This document shows positions 1 through 5,900 of a DNA stretch of 8,344 bases, in pieces. Numbering within the stretch: position 1 is the first letter of the stretch; each line of letters opens with the position of its first letter. Under the pieces are notes generated by a model. That model was given only the letters and a program-made list of their open reading frames with translations, did not search any database and was not told the origin of the DNA. This DNA is from Actinomycetota bacterium (lineage in GTDB: Bacteria; Actinomycetota; Humimicrobiia; Humimicrobiales; Humimicrobiaceae). The stretch is taken from assembly GCA_016783985.1 (NCBI GenBank), contig JADHVM010000033.1:1-8344 (forward strand), written 5' to 3'. The position numbers were made by a program, and so were the translations under genes.

Positions 1-68
1 ATGGTTGAAGAAGAGGCTATTCTTTCAATTTTCATATAAGCTAAAAAGCTATCTATATAATTTCTCAT
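1..68 (-). CDS. Tyrosine recombinase, 5' end only (second integrase copy)
   Basis: This is the first 22 codons of a gene that runs off the left edge on the minus strand; the ATG is at 66-68. Its residues match the N-terminus of the complete recombinase at 4948-5829 with three substitutions (S10A, K16R, A20S), so it is a paralogue of that gene. The visible part corresponds to the start of the SAM-like core-binding domain and holds no catalytic residue. Whether the gene is intact cannot be judged from here. No Shine-Dalgarno site is visible before the ATG, as is also true of the other copy. The gene points out of the window, away from the cargo genes, just as the complete copy sits at the right end of the cargo. 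Confidence 0.85.
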   Translation of the reverse strand, partial: MRNYIDSFLAYMKIERIASSST

Positions 69-105
69 ATTTGTTTTTTTCTTTTCTTGCAAGACAAACT
101 AAGAA

Positions 106-111
106 ATTATA
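106..111 (-). promoter_or_regulatory. Probable -10 box of the left integrase copy
   Basis: TATAAT on the minus strand lies inside the 32-base block identical between the two integrase leaders, about 38 bases before the ATG. No good -35 hexamer is seen at 16-18 bases upstream. That position falls at the edge of the rnpB-like core, so recombination there could change promoter strength. The box is seen directly; promoter activity is inferred. Confidence 0.45.
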
Positions 112-124
112 TCCTATTTAGGCT

Positions 125-139
125 AGAACTCGGCTTATA
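125..139 (+). other. Putative attachment-site core, rnpB 3'-end-like, left copy
   Basis: AGAACTCGGCTTATA is identical to 5886-5900. It resembles the conserved segment near the 3' end of bacterial RNase P RNA (ACAGAAYCCGGCTTAT in many species). Only the last bases of such a gene are present; the DNA to the left is integrase coding sequence, not RNase P RNA. That is what a displaced 3' fragment would look like after integration into the end of rnpB. The resemblance is from memory of the family consensus; the att role is inferred. Confidence 0.5.
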
Positions 140-255
140 TACCAAGTAAGACAGGCTTTTGAAGATCCCTCAAGAATTAACCTAAGTTTATATTTATATT
201 ATACCATTTTTCTATTACATCTCCACTTTTATTATAGTTAACAAAGAAGGGTGAT

Positions 256-303
256 ATGTTAGAATATATATCAATAATATTGATTACAAATAAGAATAAT
301 TGA
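256..303 (+). CDS. Possible 15-codon leader peptide before the nuclease gene
   Basis: ATG at 256 is preceded by AAGAAGG (244-250) at a good distance, a much better ribosome site than anything before the downstream gene. It encodes MLEYISIILITNKNN and stops at TGA 301-303. That stop overlaps the TTG at 300 and lies two bases before the ATG at 306. The arrangement would allow translational coupling or reinitiation into the large gene. It could instead be a frameshifted original N-terminus, or chance. No homologue is recognised. Confidence 0.35.
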   Translation: MLEYISIILITNKNN

Positions 304-1505
304 ATATGTTTAAATTATTTGGCTATAAGAATTTAAGTTATTTAACTAATGAAATAAAGAATCAGATAGAATCTTATATTGATGTAAAAGATGAAAATTA
401 TTTGCGTAGTGTTAATGAAGAAGACTATATTAATTATCTTTATGAAAAGCATAAGATAAATAAAATCTATATTGATTTAGAAGGTAAAAAATTATCTGAT
501 TATGAAAAAAAGACTCTTGACAGTAGATTCCCTGGGGGGAAAAGACTCATTCAAGTTATTGTATATAATTTACCAATTAAAGGTAATCAAAGTCTCCTGA
601 ATTATAGACCTGATATTAGACGTATAGAGCATTTTCCAGATGTATATATAGAAGGCAACTATTTGGGTTTTGAAATAGAAGTTTTAACAAAGGGTTCTAG
701 TGACATAAAAGAAAAAGCAGATACTGTATTAAATACAATAAAAAAACAATCAAATTTTATTAATGATGAAGTAGATACTTTTAATAATGAATTAAGAGGA
801 TATATAAAAGATGTAGTTGGTAGTAGAAAAAAGAGAATATTCGATAACAGAAAATTGCTTGAAGCGTTGAATGTTCCAATAAAAGAAAATAAAAATATTC
901 AAGATACCTTTGAAGTTGATGTAATTAAGGATAAAAAAATAGAAATTGAAGAACCCGAAATAAAGGAAAATAAATTTAGTCCTGAACCTAGGATTAGTAA
1001 AGAAATATATCAAAGTATTTTAAAAACTATATATGATTTGGGAAAGAATTTTGAAAGATACCCTTCGTCTTATAAGGATAAAGATGAAGAAGGTTTAAGG
1101 GATCTTATACTGATATTTCTGCAAACACGTTTTGATACAGCTGCTGCTACAGGAGAATCTTTTAATAAAAAAGGTAAAACAGATATTCTTTTAAAATATA
1201 AAATTTCAAATCTATTTATAGCAGAGTGCAAAGTTTGGAGTGGAGAAGAAGAATATCTTAAAGGAATATCACAGTTATTAGGATATCTTACTTGGAGAGA
1301 CTCAAAAGCAGCAATGATTGTTTTTGTGAATAAAAAGAACTTTACATCAATAATAGAAAAGGTAAAAGAAGCAACACAAAAGCACAATAATTATTTAGGT
1401 TTTATAAATGAGACTTCGGAGTCATGGATAAATTATAGATATCATATTAATGGAGATCGAAATAGAGAAGTTAAGCTTGGGGTATTGCTATTTAATATAT
1501 ATTAA
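300..1505 (+). CDS. PD-(D/E)XK nuclease-fold protein, 401 aa
   Basis: The C-terminal third carries a plausible PD-(D/E)XK nuclease core: E264 in the first helix (EEGLRDLI), D295 in a GKTDILLKY strand, E309-C-K311 in LFIAECKVW, and Q325 in the following helix (SQLLGYL). Residues about 1-200 form a separate alpha/beta-plus-helix domain (YRPDIRRIEHFPDVYIEGNYLGFEIEV is its clearest part), followed by a charged linker at about 200-228. I recognise the two-domain layout from uncharacterised bacterial proteins but know no assigned function; DNA cleavage in phage defence is the natural guess. The frame opens after a TAA at 297-299, so the start is TTG 300 or ATG 306. Neither has a Shine-Dalgarno site, which fits coupling to the short ORF at 256-303. 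The gene is followed by a 231-base gap, so it is probably its own transcription unit or the first gene of the plus-strand cluster. Confidence 0.8.
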   Translation: MNMFKLFGYKNLSYLTNEIKNQIESYIDVKDENYLRSVNEEDYINYLYEKHKINKIYIDLEGKKLSDYEKKTLDSRFPGGKRLIQVIVYNLPIKGNQSLLNYRPDIRRIEHFPDVYIEGNYLGFEIEVLTKGSSDIKEKADTVLNTIKKQSNFINDEVDTFNNELRGYIKDVVGSRKKRIFDNRKLLEALNVPIKENKNIQDTFEVDVIKDKKIEIEEPEIKENKFSPEPRISKEIYQSILKTIYDLGKNFERYPSSYKDKDEEGLRDLILIFLQTRFDTAAATGESFNKKGKTDILLKYKISNLFIAECKVWSGEEEYLKGISQLLGYLTWRDSKAAMIVFVNKKNFTSIIEKVKEATQKHNNYLGFINETSESWINYRYHINGDRNREVKLGVLLFNIY

Positions 1506-1604
1506 TAATATAAATCTATTTAAACCAAGTTAACTTAGCTCGAGAAGTGGAATTGAGCTCCCTTCATAAATTAGTTTAACTGCTAGCATTATGATATTAA
1601 TATA

Positions 1605-1627
1605 ATTTTTTATTATCATTAAAAAAT
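1605..1627. other. AT-only hairpin in the gap after the nuclease gene
   Basis: ATTTTTTA (1605-1612) and TAAAAAAT (1620-1627) form an 8-bp inverted repeat with a 7-base loop. It contains no G-C pairs and has no clean T-tract after it, so it is at best a weak terminator. The rest of the 1506-1736 gap holds only short palindromes (AGCTC/GAGCT near 1537-1560) and no convincing gene. Confidence 0.2.
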
Positions 1628-1736
1628 ATACCCTACCACTCAACTCACTATTTATTTATTGTTTAGTAAATCGTAATTATCTATAATTGATTTAATATAA
1701 AAATAAAATATTTTTAGATAAGAAGATTTTTATACT

Positions 1737-1979
1737 ATGCAACAAAAAGTAAAATCAAATGAACCTGAGTTTACTAGTCAAGTAGTTTCTTGGATGAACA
1801 GCATTATTGAAAAAGGAAATTTGCCTTTCGAGATTGTTACAAGTGAACCTTCTATAAAAATTTCAGGTGATAAAACAAGATTTCCGGATATACAAATTTG
1901 GTTAAATAGAAGAGCTGGTCATGGTTTTTGTTTATGTGAATTAAAACCTCCAGAAGTAAAAGTAGCTCCTGATGGATAG
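1737..1979 (+). pseudogene. Truncated N-terminus of a PD-(D/E)XK restriction enzyme (type IIG-like)
   Basis: The 80 residues contain the start of a PD-(D/E)XK nuclease domain: FPDIQIWL with D51, then E68-L-K70 (CLCELK). The opening (SNEPEFTSQVVSWMNSII, then TSEPSIKISGDKTRFPDIQ) resembles the N-termini of long proteins that fuse a nuclease domain to an N6-adenine methylase. The frame ends at TAG 1977-1979, only ten residues after the catalytic lysine, and the next gene starts 15 bases later. No room remains for the rest of the domain or the methylase, so this is most likely what an internal deletion left. A fold lacking the strands and helices after the ExK motif would probably be inactive. 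It could instead be a small real protein, for example a decoy or subunit, but nothing visible supports that. Only a weak AAGAAG-like ribosome site lies upstream. Confidence 0.65.
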
Positions 1980-1994
1980 AATCTTTTTTAAAGA

Positions 1995-2513
1995 ATGAGA
2001 AAACTAACACCTAAAGAATTTCAAGAGATTAGATTAAATTATAAACCTACAAATATTAAAGTGCTTTTTATCGGAGAAGCTCCACCTGCTGCGGGTAAAT
2101 TCTTTTATCTAGCCAAATCAGATCTTTTCGAAAATACCAGGGAAGTATTTTTAAAAGTATATAATAAAAAAATAGGTGGATATGAGTTTCTTGATTTCTT
2201 TAAATCATTAGGTTGTTATTTAGATGATTTATGCTTTGAACCTGTGGATGATTTACCAGCTGAAGTCCGCAAAACTAAATGTAAAGGATCAGTTGATGAA
2301 TTATCGGAAAGAATAAAAAAGTTTGATCCTTTGGTAATTATAGTTGTGATAAAATGTATTAAGGAAGAGGTTGATGAAGCTATTAAAAAATCAGGGGTTA
2401 ATATTAGAACCTATTATTTACCTTTTCCTCGCTATATATGGCAACAGGAAAAGTACAAAAAGGAACTTGAAGAAATTTTAATAAAATTACGCCGAGAGAA
2501 AATTCTTTTATAA
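1995..2513 (+). CDS. Divergent uracil-DNA-glycosylase superfamily protein
   Basis: The 172 residues follow the order of UDG-fold proteins: strand and loop IKVLFIGEAPP (21-31, matching the GEAPG-type motif), a hydrophobic strand with its following turn PLVIIVVIK (112-120, where families have a G-K step), and LPFPR (142-146) where active enzymes carry HPSP. GEAP is kept but the second Gly is Pro, and the motif-2 His is Leu. Base excision of uracil is therefore uncertain; the protein may recognise another lesion or modified base, or only bind DNA. It starts 15 bases after the remnant at 1737-1979 and is followed 11 bases later by the next gene, so these are probably co-transcribed. There is no strong Shine-Dalgarno site before ATG 1995. 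Fold assignment is from motifs read by eye. Confidence 0.65.
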   Translation: MRKLTPKEFQEIRLNYKPTNIKVLFIGEAPPAAGKFFYLAKSDLFENTREVFLKVYNKKIGGYEFLDFFKSLGCYLDDLCFEPVDDLPAEVRKTKCKGSVDELSERIKKFDPLVIIVVIKCIKEEVDEAIKKSGVNIRTYYLPFPRYIWQQEKYKKELEEILIKLRREKILL

Positions 2514-2524
2514 GTAGAGGTAAT

Positions 2525-2875
2525 ATGAAAAAGGATGAATATAAGAAAAAAGCTGAAGACTTTATTGAAGAAATCGAAACCATAAGAGAATTAAATCACA
2601 AAGATGCAAGATTTGAGGACTTTGAACTCAGAGTAGAAAAGTATCTTGAAGAAATGGCAATACAAGGTATTTCACAAGAACTTAGAAATTTTAAAATGAT
2701 TACTTTCTTTCGACCAATAATACATTCTAAATATTTAACTTCCTCCTCTGCAAATGATTTAGAAACATATAAAAAAAGCTTGGATAGATTGGAACTACTC
2801 CTTAAGAGAGTAATTGATGATATTAATATTTGCAATGATAATGAGCAAGATTATTCAGATAGAATAGGTTTCTAA
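2525..2875 (+). CDS. Hypothetical helical protein, 116 aa
   Basis: I do not recognise a named family. The protein is highly charged and mostly helical: one helix at about 4-24, one at 30-45 (FEDFELRVEKYLEEM), a loop with aromatic and polar residues (FFRPIIHSKYLTSSS, 61-75), and a long final helix at about 77-101. This resembles the small N-terminal helical domains that precede effector domains such as TIR in some defence proteins. Here it stands alone, with a normal stop and no effector domain downstream. AGAGG four bases before ATG 2525 is a usable ribosome site. Spacing of 11 bases to the UDG-like gene indicates one operon. It may be a partner of the UDG-like protein, or the surviving front part of a larger gene. 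Confidence 0.65.
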   Translation: MKKDEYKKKAEDFIEEIETIRELNHKDARFEDFELRVEKYLEEMAIQGISQELRNFKMITFFRPIIHSKYLTSSSANDLETYKKSLDRLELLLKRVIDDINICNDNEQDYSDRIGF

Positions 2876-2921
2876 TTATAGGAATTTTGTAAAAATAAAT
2901 AAATCAACATAACTATTTTTA

Positions 2922-2959
2922 AAATAAGGGATTCCTTTTATTCTAAAAGAAGCTTATTT
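2922..2959 (+). terminator. Interrupted hairpin after the plus-strand cluster
   Basis: An inner stem CTTTTA/TAAAAG with a TTC loop (2935-2949) is nested in an outer stem AAATAAG/CTTATTT (2922-2928 with 2953-2959). It sits about 50 bases after the stop of the last plus-strand gene, where a terminator is expected. No run of T follows it, so intrinsic termination would be weak. Confidence 0.3.
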
Positions 2960-3050
2960 ATACGTATCTAACGAATATTAATAATATTAAAACTATATAA
3001 AGAGTTACTACAAAATTGAAGCTGGCATATATACAATTGCGAAGTGTGTA

Positions 3051-3068
3051 GGTGGTTGGGGGAGGGGG
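3051..3068 (+). other. Isolated G-rich tract
   Basis: GGTGGTTGGGGGAGGGGG is strikingly pure in G/T/A within otherwise AT-dominated DNA. It has four G-runs of at least two, so a two-layer G-quadruplex is possible on the plus strand. It also reads as an over-strong ribosome site eight bases ahead of an ATG (3076) that opens only 12 codons (MIYIQLYFVICS). Which of these, if any, matters is unknown. Confidence 0.35.
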
Positions 3069-3258
3069 TATTACTATGATTTATATACAATTATATTTCG
3101 TTATTTGTTCTTAAAAAGATTGCAATTTAAACTTGAAATAGTGTTTTAATACCATAATAGTTAAAAAAGTAGCTCTCTGTATGAACAATTATATGCTAAT
3201 TTACAAAAAACCCCACCATATAGATCTATTTTCAATGATAAAGTTACAATATCTTGAA

Positions 3259-3287
3259 CAAATTTTTACAAAAAAACTAAAAATTTG
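3259..3287 (-). terminator. Perfect 10-bp inverted repeat downstream of the DUF262 gene
   Basis: CAAATTTTTA (3259-3268) and TAAAAATTTG (3278-3287) pair perfectly around a 9-base loop that is a run of A on the plus strand (T on the minus). It begins 42 bases beyond the stop of the minus-strand gene. The stem is almost entirely A-T, so it is a weak terminator candidate and might equally be a protein-binding palindrome. Confidence 0.35.
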
Positions 3288-3328
3288 GATGTACTTTTTT
3301 TATTTTTATATGTACTTTTTTATGTTAT

Positions 3329-4708
3329 TTATGCACTGATATTGTCCTTACCCCAATCTTTCCTTGGTCTTGCCCAATTGCAATATCTATGGGTCAATCG
3401 AGCATTTTCAGGAATAGTTTTACCGCCTTTCCAATATTGCTCGATATGATCAATGGCTGCATCATCTATATTTTGTATTTTCTGACTACAAATCACACAA
3501 GTAGATGCATTTTTATAAAGTTCTTCCTTTAATTTTAAAGAAAAGCATCGAGGTTCTTTTTGAGCAATACCAATTATTTCTTGGAGTGATAGTCTCCATT
3601 TGTCAAATCTCTTTGTTACTGCTTGAATGCTACTTGTGGAAAGTTCTATAGCATCTATGAATTCCTGATCGGTTGTCATTAGGTATATTAATGCTTCACG
3701 AATTGAGTCAAGATTCTGGTAGACTTTGTTTTTATCTTCTTTCGAAAAAGAATTCATTAAAATATCATACAAAGAGGCATTGAACTTTTTGGGCTCCCAA
3801 TATCCATTTGGATTTTTATCATTTCCTTTATAGAATCTCTTAAAGGCGTGATTGTCCAATAAAGATTTTATTATAGTAATTGCATTTTTAAATGCGTTTT
3901 TCAATTCAATAGCTCCTTTTTCAGAGATAAATTGATATTCCTCCATATCATTACTAAGAAATTTCCTTATCGGTGGCTTATAATTTAAGTATGTGAAGTG
4001 ATAAAAAGCTGCAAACCTAAGAACAAGTTCAATATCTTTCATTCTTTTATCTGGCGTCTTAAGTCCTAACAAGTACATAAAATCGGCATCATTAGAAAGT
4101 TCTTTTAACAATTTGTTGTAGGTGCCTCTATATATACAGTTTCTTAATTCTTGATCATTCAAAGATACCGCACCAGTATTCAACCTTTCAAATATCTCAA
4201 ATTTTAAATCCGACTCTGATTCTTTTCTAAAAGTTATAGTGCGAATTTTACAATACCTTATTTTGTCTTGTAATTCATCATTTGTCTCTTTGTATGATTT
4301 TTTATTAAGTTCTGTAATAACCTTTAATCCACTTAGCTTAAAATCTTTCCCATCTGGGAATTTGCCATCAATAAATGAGAAAAAAGAAGTCAATCGTTGT
4401 TGTCCATCGATGACATATTCATTTCCATCCTTCTCTTCGGAAAGATATATTACTGGGAGGGGTATATCTAAAAGCGCAGATTCTATCAGCCTGCTTGATT
4501 TTTGTGCATCCCACACAAAATGTCGTTGAAAGTCTGGTTGTATAATTAATTTACCTCTTTTGTATTTTCCATGAAGTGATTCGACTTCTGGATCACCTTG
4601 ATCTGTATAGACTTTTCTCTTTGACGATGGGACTTCGATACTTTCAATTTCTTCCTCCAATGGTTGCTCAAATTCAATTTCGTTTAGTTCTTTTGTTTCT
4701 TCGTTCAT
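3329..4708 (-). CDS. DUF262-HNH protein, GmrSD/SspE-type defence nuclease
   Basis: The 459 residues join an N-terminal DUF262 domain to a C-terminal HNH nuclease. DUF262 hallmarks are IIQPDFQRHFVWD (55-67), YVIDGQQRLTSFFSF (98-112) and FERLNTGAVSLNDQELRN (173-190); DGQQR is the motif linked to nucleotide binding and hydrolysis. The HNH part has C404-x-x-C407, D420-H421, N435, H440 and C443-N444, i.e. a zinc-braced ββα-metal finger. In the family, GmrSD cleaves phage DNA with glucosylated hydroxymethylcytosine, and SspE acts with phosphorothioate marks. Here no partner modification genes are visible, so a type IV-like enzyme recognising foreign modified DNA is the best guess. The first ~30 residues are acidic and probably disordered. 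The start is firm because AAGGAGGT lies seven bases upstream. It follows the integrase on the same strand after a 239-base gap that could hold its own promoter. Confidence 0.85.
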   Translation of the reverse strand: MNEETKELNEIEFEQPLEEEIESIEVPSSKRKVYTDQGDPEVESLHGKYKRGKLIIQPDFQRHFVWDAQKSSRLIESALLDIPLPVIYLSEEKDGNEYVIDGQQRLTSFFSFIDGKFPDGKDFKLSGLKVITELNKKSYKETNDELQDKIRYCKIRTITFRKESESDLKFEIFERLNTGAVSLNDQELRNCIYRGTYNKLLKELSNDADFMYLLGLKTPDKRMKDIELVLRFAAFYHFTYLNYKPPIRKFLSNDMEEYQFISEKGAIELKNAFKNAITIIKSLLDNHAFKRFYKGNDKNPNGYWEPKKFNASLYDILMNSFSKEDKNKVYQNLDSIREALIYLMTTDQEFIDAIELSTSSIQAVTKRFDKWRLSLQEIIGIAQKEPRCFSLKLKEELYKNASTCVICSQKIQNIDDAAIDHIEQYWKGGKTIPENARLTHRYCNWARPRKDWGKDNISA

Positions 4709-4715
4709 TTTCTTT

Positions 4716-4723
4716 ACCTCCTT
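4716..4723 (-). promoter_or_regulatory. Strong Shine-Dalgarno site for the DUF262 gene
   Basis: AAGGAGGT with a 7-base spacer to the ATG at 4706-4708. It decides the start and is the strongest ribosome site inside the element; the cargo genes on the other strand have weak or no such sites. Confidence 0.8.
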
Positions 4724-4825
4724 TTGCGATAAATAACAGATAACTCGTTTCTATACGAATTATTTCCGTAAATCCAATCTTTTATTGTATATTTTACGTA
4801 GTTATATTGAACTCTAGTTATTTTA

Positions 4826-4831
4826 ATTATA
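4826..4831 (-). promoter_or_regulatory. Possible -10 box for the DUF262 gene
   Basis: A perfect TATAAT lies about 118 bases before the start codon, with only a poor A-rich -35 region. A second candidate closer to the gene is TACAAT near 4777-4782, with TTCAAT 16 bases further upstream. Either would give the DUF262 gene its own transcript independent of the integrase. Confidence 0.25.
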
Positions 4832-4859
4832 ACAAATTCTACTTCTTATTTTTAATAAT

Positions 4860-4896
4860 TTTATTGCAATGGTGTCCTATTTGATTATGCAATAAA
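4860..4896. promoter_or_regulatory. 9-bp inverted repeat between integrase and DUF262 genes
   Basis: TTTATTGCA (4860-4868) and TGCAATAAA (4888-4896) are perfect complements around a 19-base spacer. It lies just beyond the integrase stop and just upstream of the candidate TATAAT for the DUF262 gene. The long spacer and lack of a T-tract argue against an intrinsic terminator; an operator is possible. Confidence 0.3.
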
Positions 4897-4947
4897 TATT
4901 TAAAAGGTATTAGTAAAAGTTAATTATATATCTAGCCATATCCTTGC

Positions 4948-5829
4948 CTATAACCTATCGACAGCTTTTGCCATCTGTGAGCTGTTAAAATTAATATAAA
5001 TTTTTGTAGTATCAAGACTTGCATGGCCCAGTAGCTTTTGGACCTTAAAGAGATCAACCCCTGCTTCAACTAAGTGTGTAGCAAAACTGTGCCTGAAGCT
5101 GTGTGCCGTATAACCTTTCCTCTTAAGTCCGGATAAGGCAAAGTACATTTTAAGAAGATTTACAAAACTACACTTACACATCCTTCTACCTTGCTCACCG
5201 ATTATAAGTGCATCTGTCTTAAGGGGAAGTCTCTTATCAAGATACTTATCTAGTAACTTGGTAAGGGCTTTATGAAGAGGAATTAACCTATCCTTATTTC
5301 CCTTACCAGACCTTATAATCATAGTACTCCTGGAAAGATTAAGATCAGTCCAGCTTAGGTTTAAAAGCTCATTTCTCCTTATACCGGCATAGTAGAGGAG
5401 GGATAGAACCAGTTTGTCTCTTACAGTGTTTTTACGGCATCTTAAGGGCGCAAAGTCTACAGATCCAATGATTAAGTCTACCTCATACTTAGACATCACA
5501 GAAGGGATTTTATTTATCTTTTTAGGTACCCTGATTTTTCTAGTTGGATTTTTAACTGTAATATCTTCTTCTTCAAGGTAATTAAAAAAGCTTTTTATTA
5601 TTGCAATTATTTTTGATATTGTAGCTGACTCAAGATTTCTTTTCTCCTTAGCGTAATAGAAATACTGCCTTACTATTCTTGTACTAATTAAGTTTATATC
5701 TAAAATATCTTTGGAACTTAGAAAATCAAAAAATCTTATAAGTTCCTTATTGTAGTCATAAATGGTTGAAGCAGAGGCAATTTTTTCAATTTTCATATAA
5801 GATAGGAAGCTGTCTATATAGTTTCTCAT
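4948..5829 (-). CDS. Tyrosine recombinase / integrase (XerC/D-like)
   Basis: The 293 residues match the usual length of XerC/D-type recombinases. An N-terminal SAM-like core-binding domain covers about 1-90, and the catalytic domain about 105-293. The full catalytic set is present: R151 (AGIRRNELL), K176 (RSGKGNKDRLIPL), H243-x-x-R246 (AHSFRHSFATHL), H269 (LLGHAS) and nucleophile Y278 (TTKIYINF). It should cut and rejoin DNA at short core sites through a 3'-phosphotyrosine bond. It lies at the right end of the cargo, with an rnpB-like core 57 bases before its ATG, which is the classical position for an integrase beside its own attachment site. The N-terminus matches the paralogue at the left edge. 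There is no Shine-Dalgarno site; translation probably starts from the A-rich leader. A housekeeping XerC or XerD is unlikely given the duplicated gene and flanking repeat. Confidence 0.9.
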   Translation of the reverse strand: MRNYIDSFLSYMKIEKIASASTIYDYNKELIRFFDFLSSKDILDINLISTRIVRQYFYYAKEKRNLESATISKIIAIIKSFFNYLEEEDITVKNPTRKIRVPKKINKIPSVMSKYEVDLIIGSVDFAPLRCRKNTVRDKLVLSLLYYAGIRRNELLNLSWTDLNLSRSTMIIRSGKGNKDRLIPLHKALTKLLDKYLDKRLPLKTDALIIGEQGRRMCKCSFVNLLKMYFALSGLKRKGYTAHSFRHSFATHLVEAGVDLFKVQKLLGHASLDTTKIYINFNSSQMAKAVDRL

Positions 5830-5866
5830 ATTTGTTTTTTTCTATTCTTTCAAGACAAACTAAGAA

Positions 5867-5872
5867 ATTATA
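5867..5872 (-). promoter_or_regulatory. Probable -10 box of the integrase gene
   Basis: TATAAT on the minus strand lies 37 bases before the ATG, within the block that is identical in both integrase leaders. The -35 position falls just before the rnpB-like core, so the promoter touches the putative recombination site. This is common where integrase expression is tied to the integrated or excised state. Confidence 0.45.
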
Positions 5873-5885
5873 TCCTATTTAGAAC

Positions 5886-5900
5886 AGAACTCGGCTTATA
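5886..5900 (+). other. Putative attachment-site core, rnpB 3'-end-like, right copy
   Basis: AGAACTCGGCTTATA is identical to 125-139. This copy has the better extended match to RNase P RNA ends: ACAGAACTCGGCTTATAGAC, against ACAGAACCCGGCTTATCGGT in E. coli. The last bases of an RNase P RNA would pair with the gene's 5' end (helix P1); no 5' part is in the window. It marks the likely right border of the element. Confidence 0.5.

Larger units (their letters stand above)
1..157. repeat. Direct repeat copy A: integrase 5' end, leader and att-like core
   Basis: These bases align without gaps to 5762-5918. By eye there are about 14 mismatches in the first 140 bases, then similarity fades. The non-coding stretch 90-121 is identical in both copies (32 bases), while the 68 coding bases carry 8 differences. 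The leader is thus better conserved than the protein-coding part, which suggests it holds functional cis sites. The two copies bracket the whole cargo in the same orientation. Confidence 0.9.
2876..3328. other. AT-rich non-coding gap between converging genes
   Basis: About 450 bases lie between the plus-strand cluster and the minus-strand DUF262 gene, with no convincing gene. A 52-codon frame (3181-3339) and a 12-codon frame (3076-3114) exist, but the first has no ribosome site and is low-complexity. The gap holds two hairpins (2922-2959, 3259-3287), a G-rich tract (3051-3068), and a doubled ATGTACTTTTTT at about 3290 and 3309. Some of these may end transcription from either side. Confidence 0.6.
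125..5900. mobile_element. Putative rnpB-targeted integrative element with defence-like cargo
   Basis: The unit runs from one 15-base core to the next, a repeat distance of 5761 bases. It carries an integrase at its right end, transcribed away from the right core, and five further genes or remnants. A second integrase of the same family abuts the left core from outside, so two related elements appear to sit in tandem in the same orientation. No transfer, replication or phage structural genes are visible, so the unit would be a mobilisable cassette rather than a conjugative element or prophage. An alternative is that an ancestral integrase-plus-leader module was duplicated by other means and the cargo was caught between the copies. 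Confidence 0.55.

Noticed and set aside
792..1387. Two minus-strand open frames inside the 401-aa gene
   Set aside because: They are antisense to a well-supported coding region, have low-complexity aromatic-rich translations, and lack ribosome sites.
2596..2835. 79-codon minus-strand frame
   Set aside because: It is antisense to the 116-aa gene, which has a ribosome site and operon spacing.
3181..3339. 52-codon plus-strand frame rich in Phe, Tyr and Met
   Set aside because: It has no ribosome site, arises from T-rich low-complexity DNA, and overlaps the end of the DUF262 gene on the other strand.
4239..4529. 96-codon plus-strand frame
   Set aside because: It is antisense to the conserved DUF262 motifs and is a shadow of that gene.
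4948..5829. Housekeeping XerC or XerD
   Set aside because: A paralogue with the same leader lies 5.76 kb away, and both sit beside an att-like repeat flanking cargo; a chromosome-dimer resolvase is not expected in that setting.
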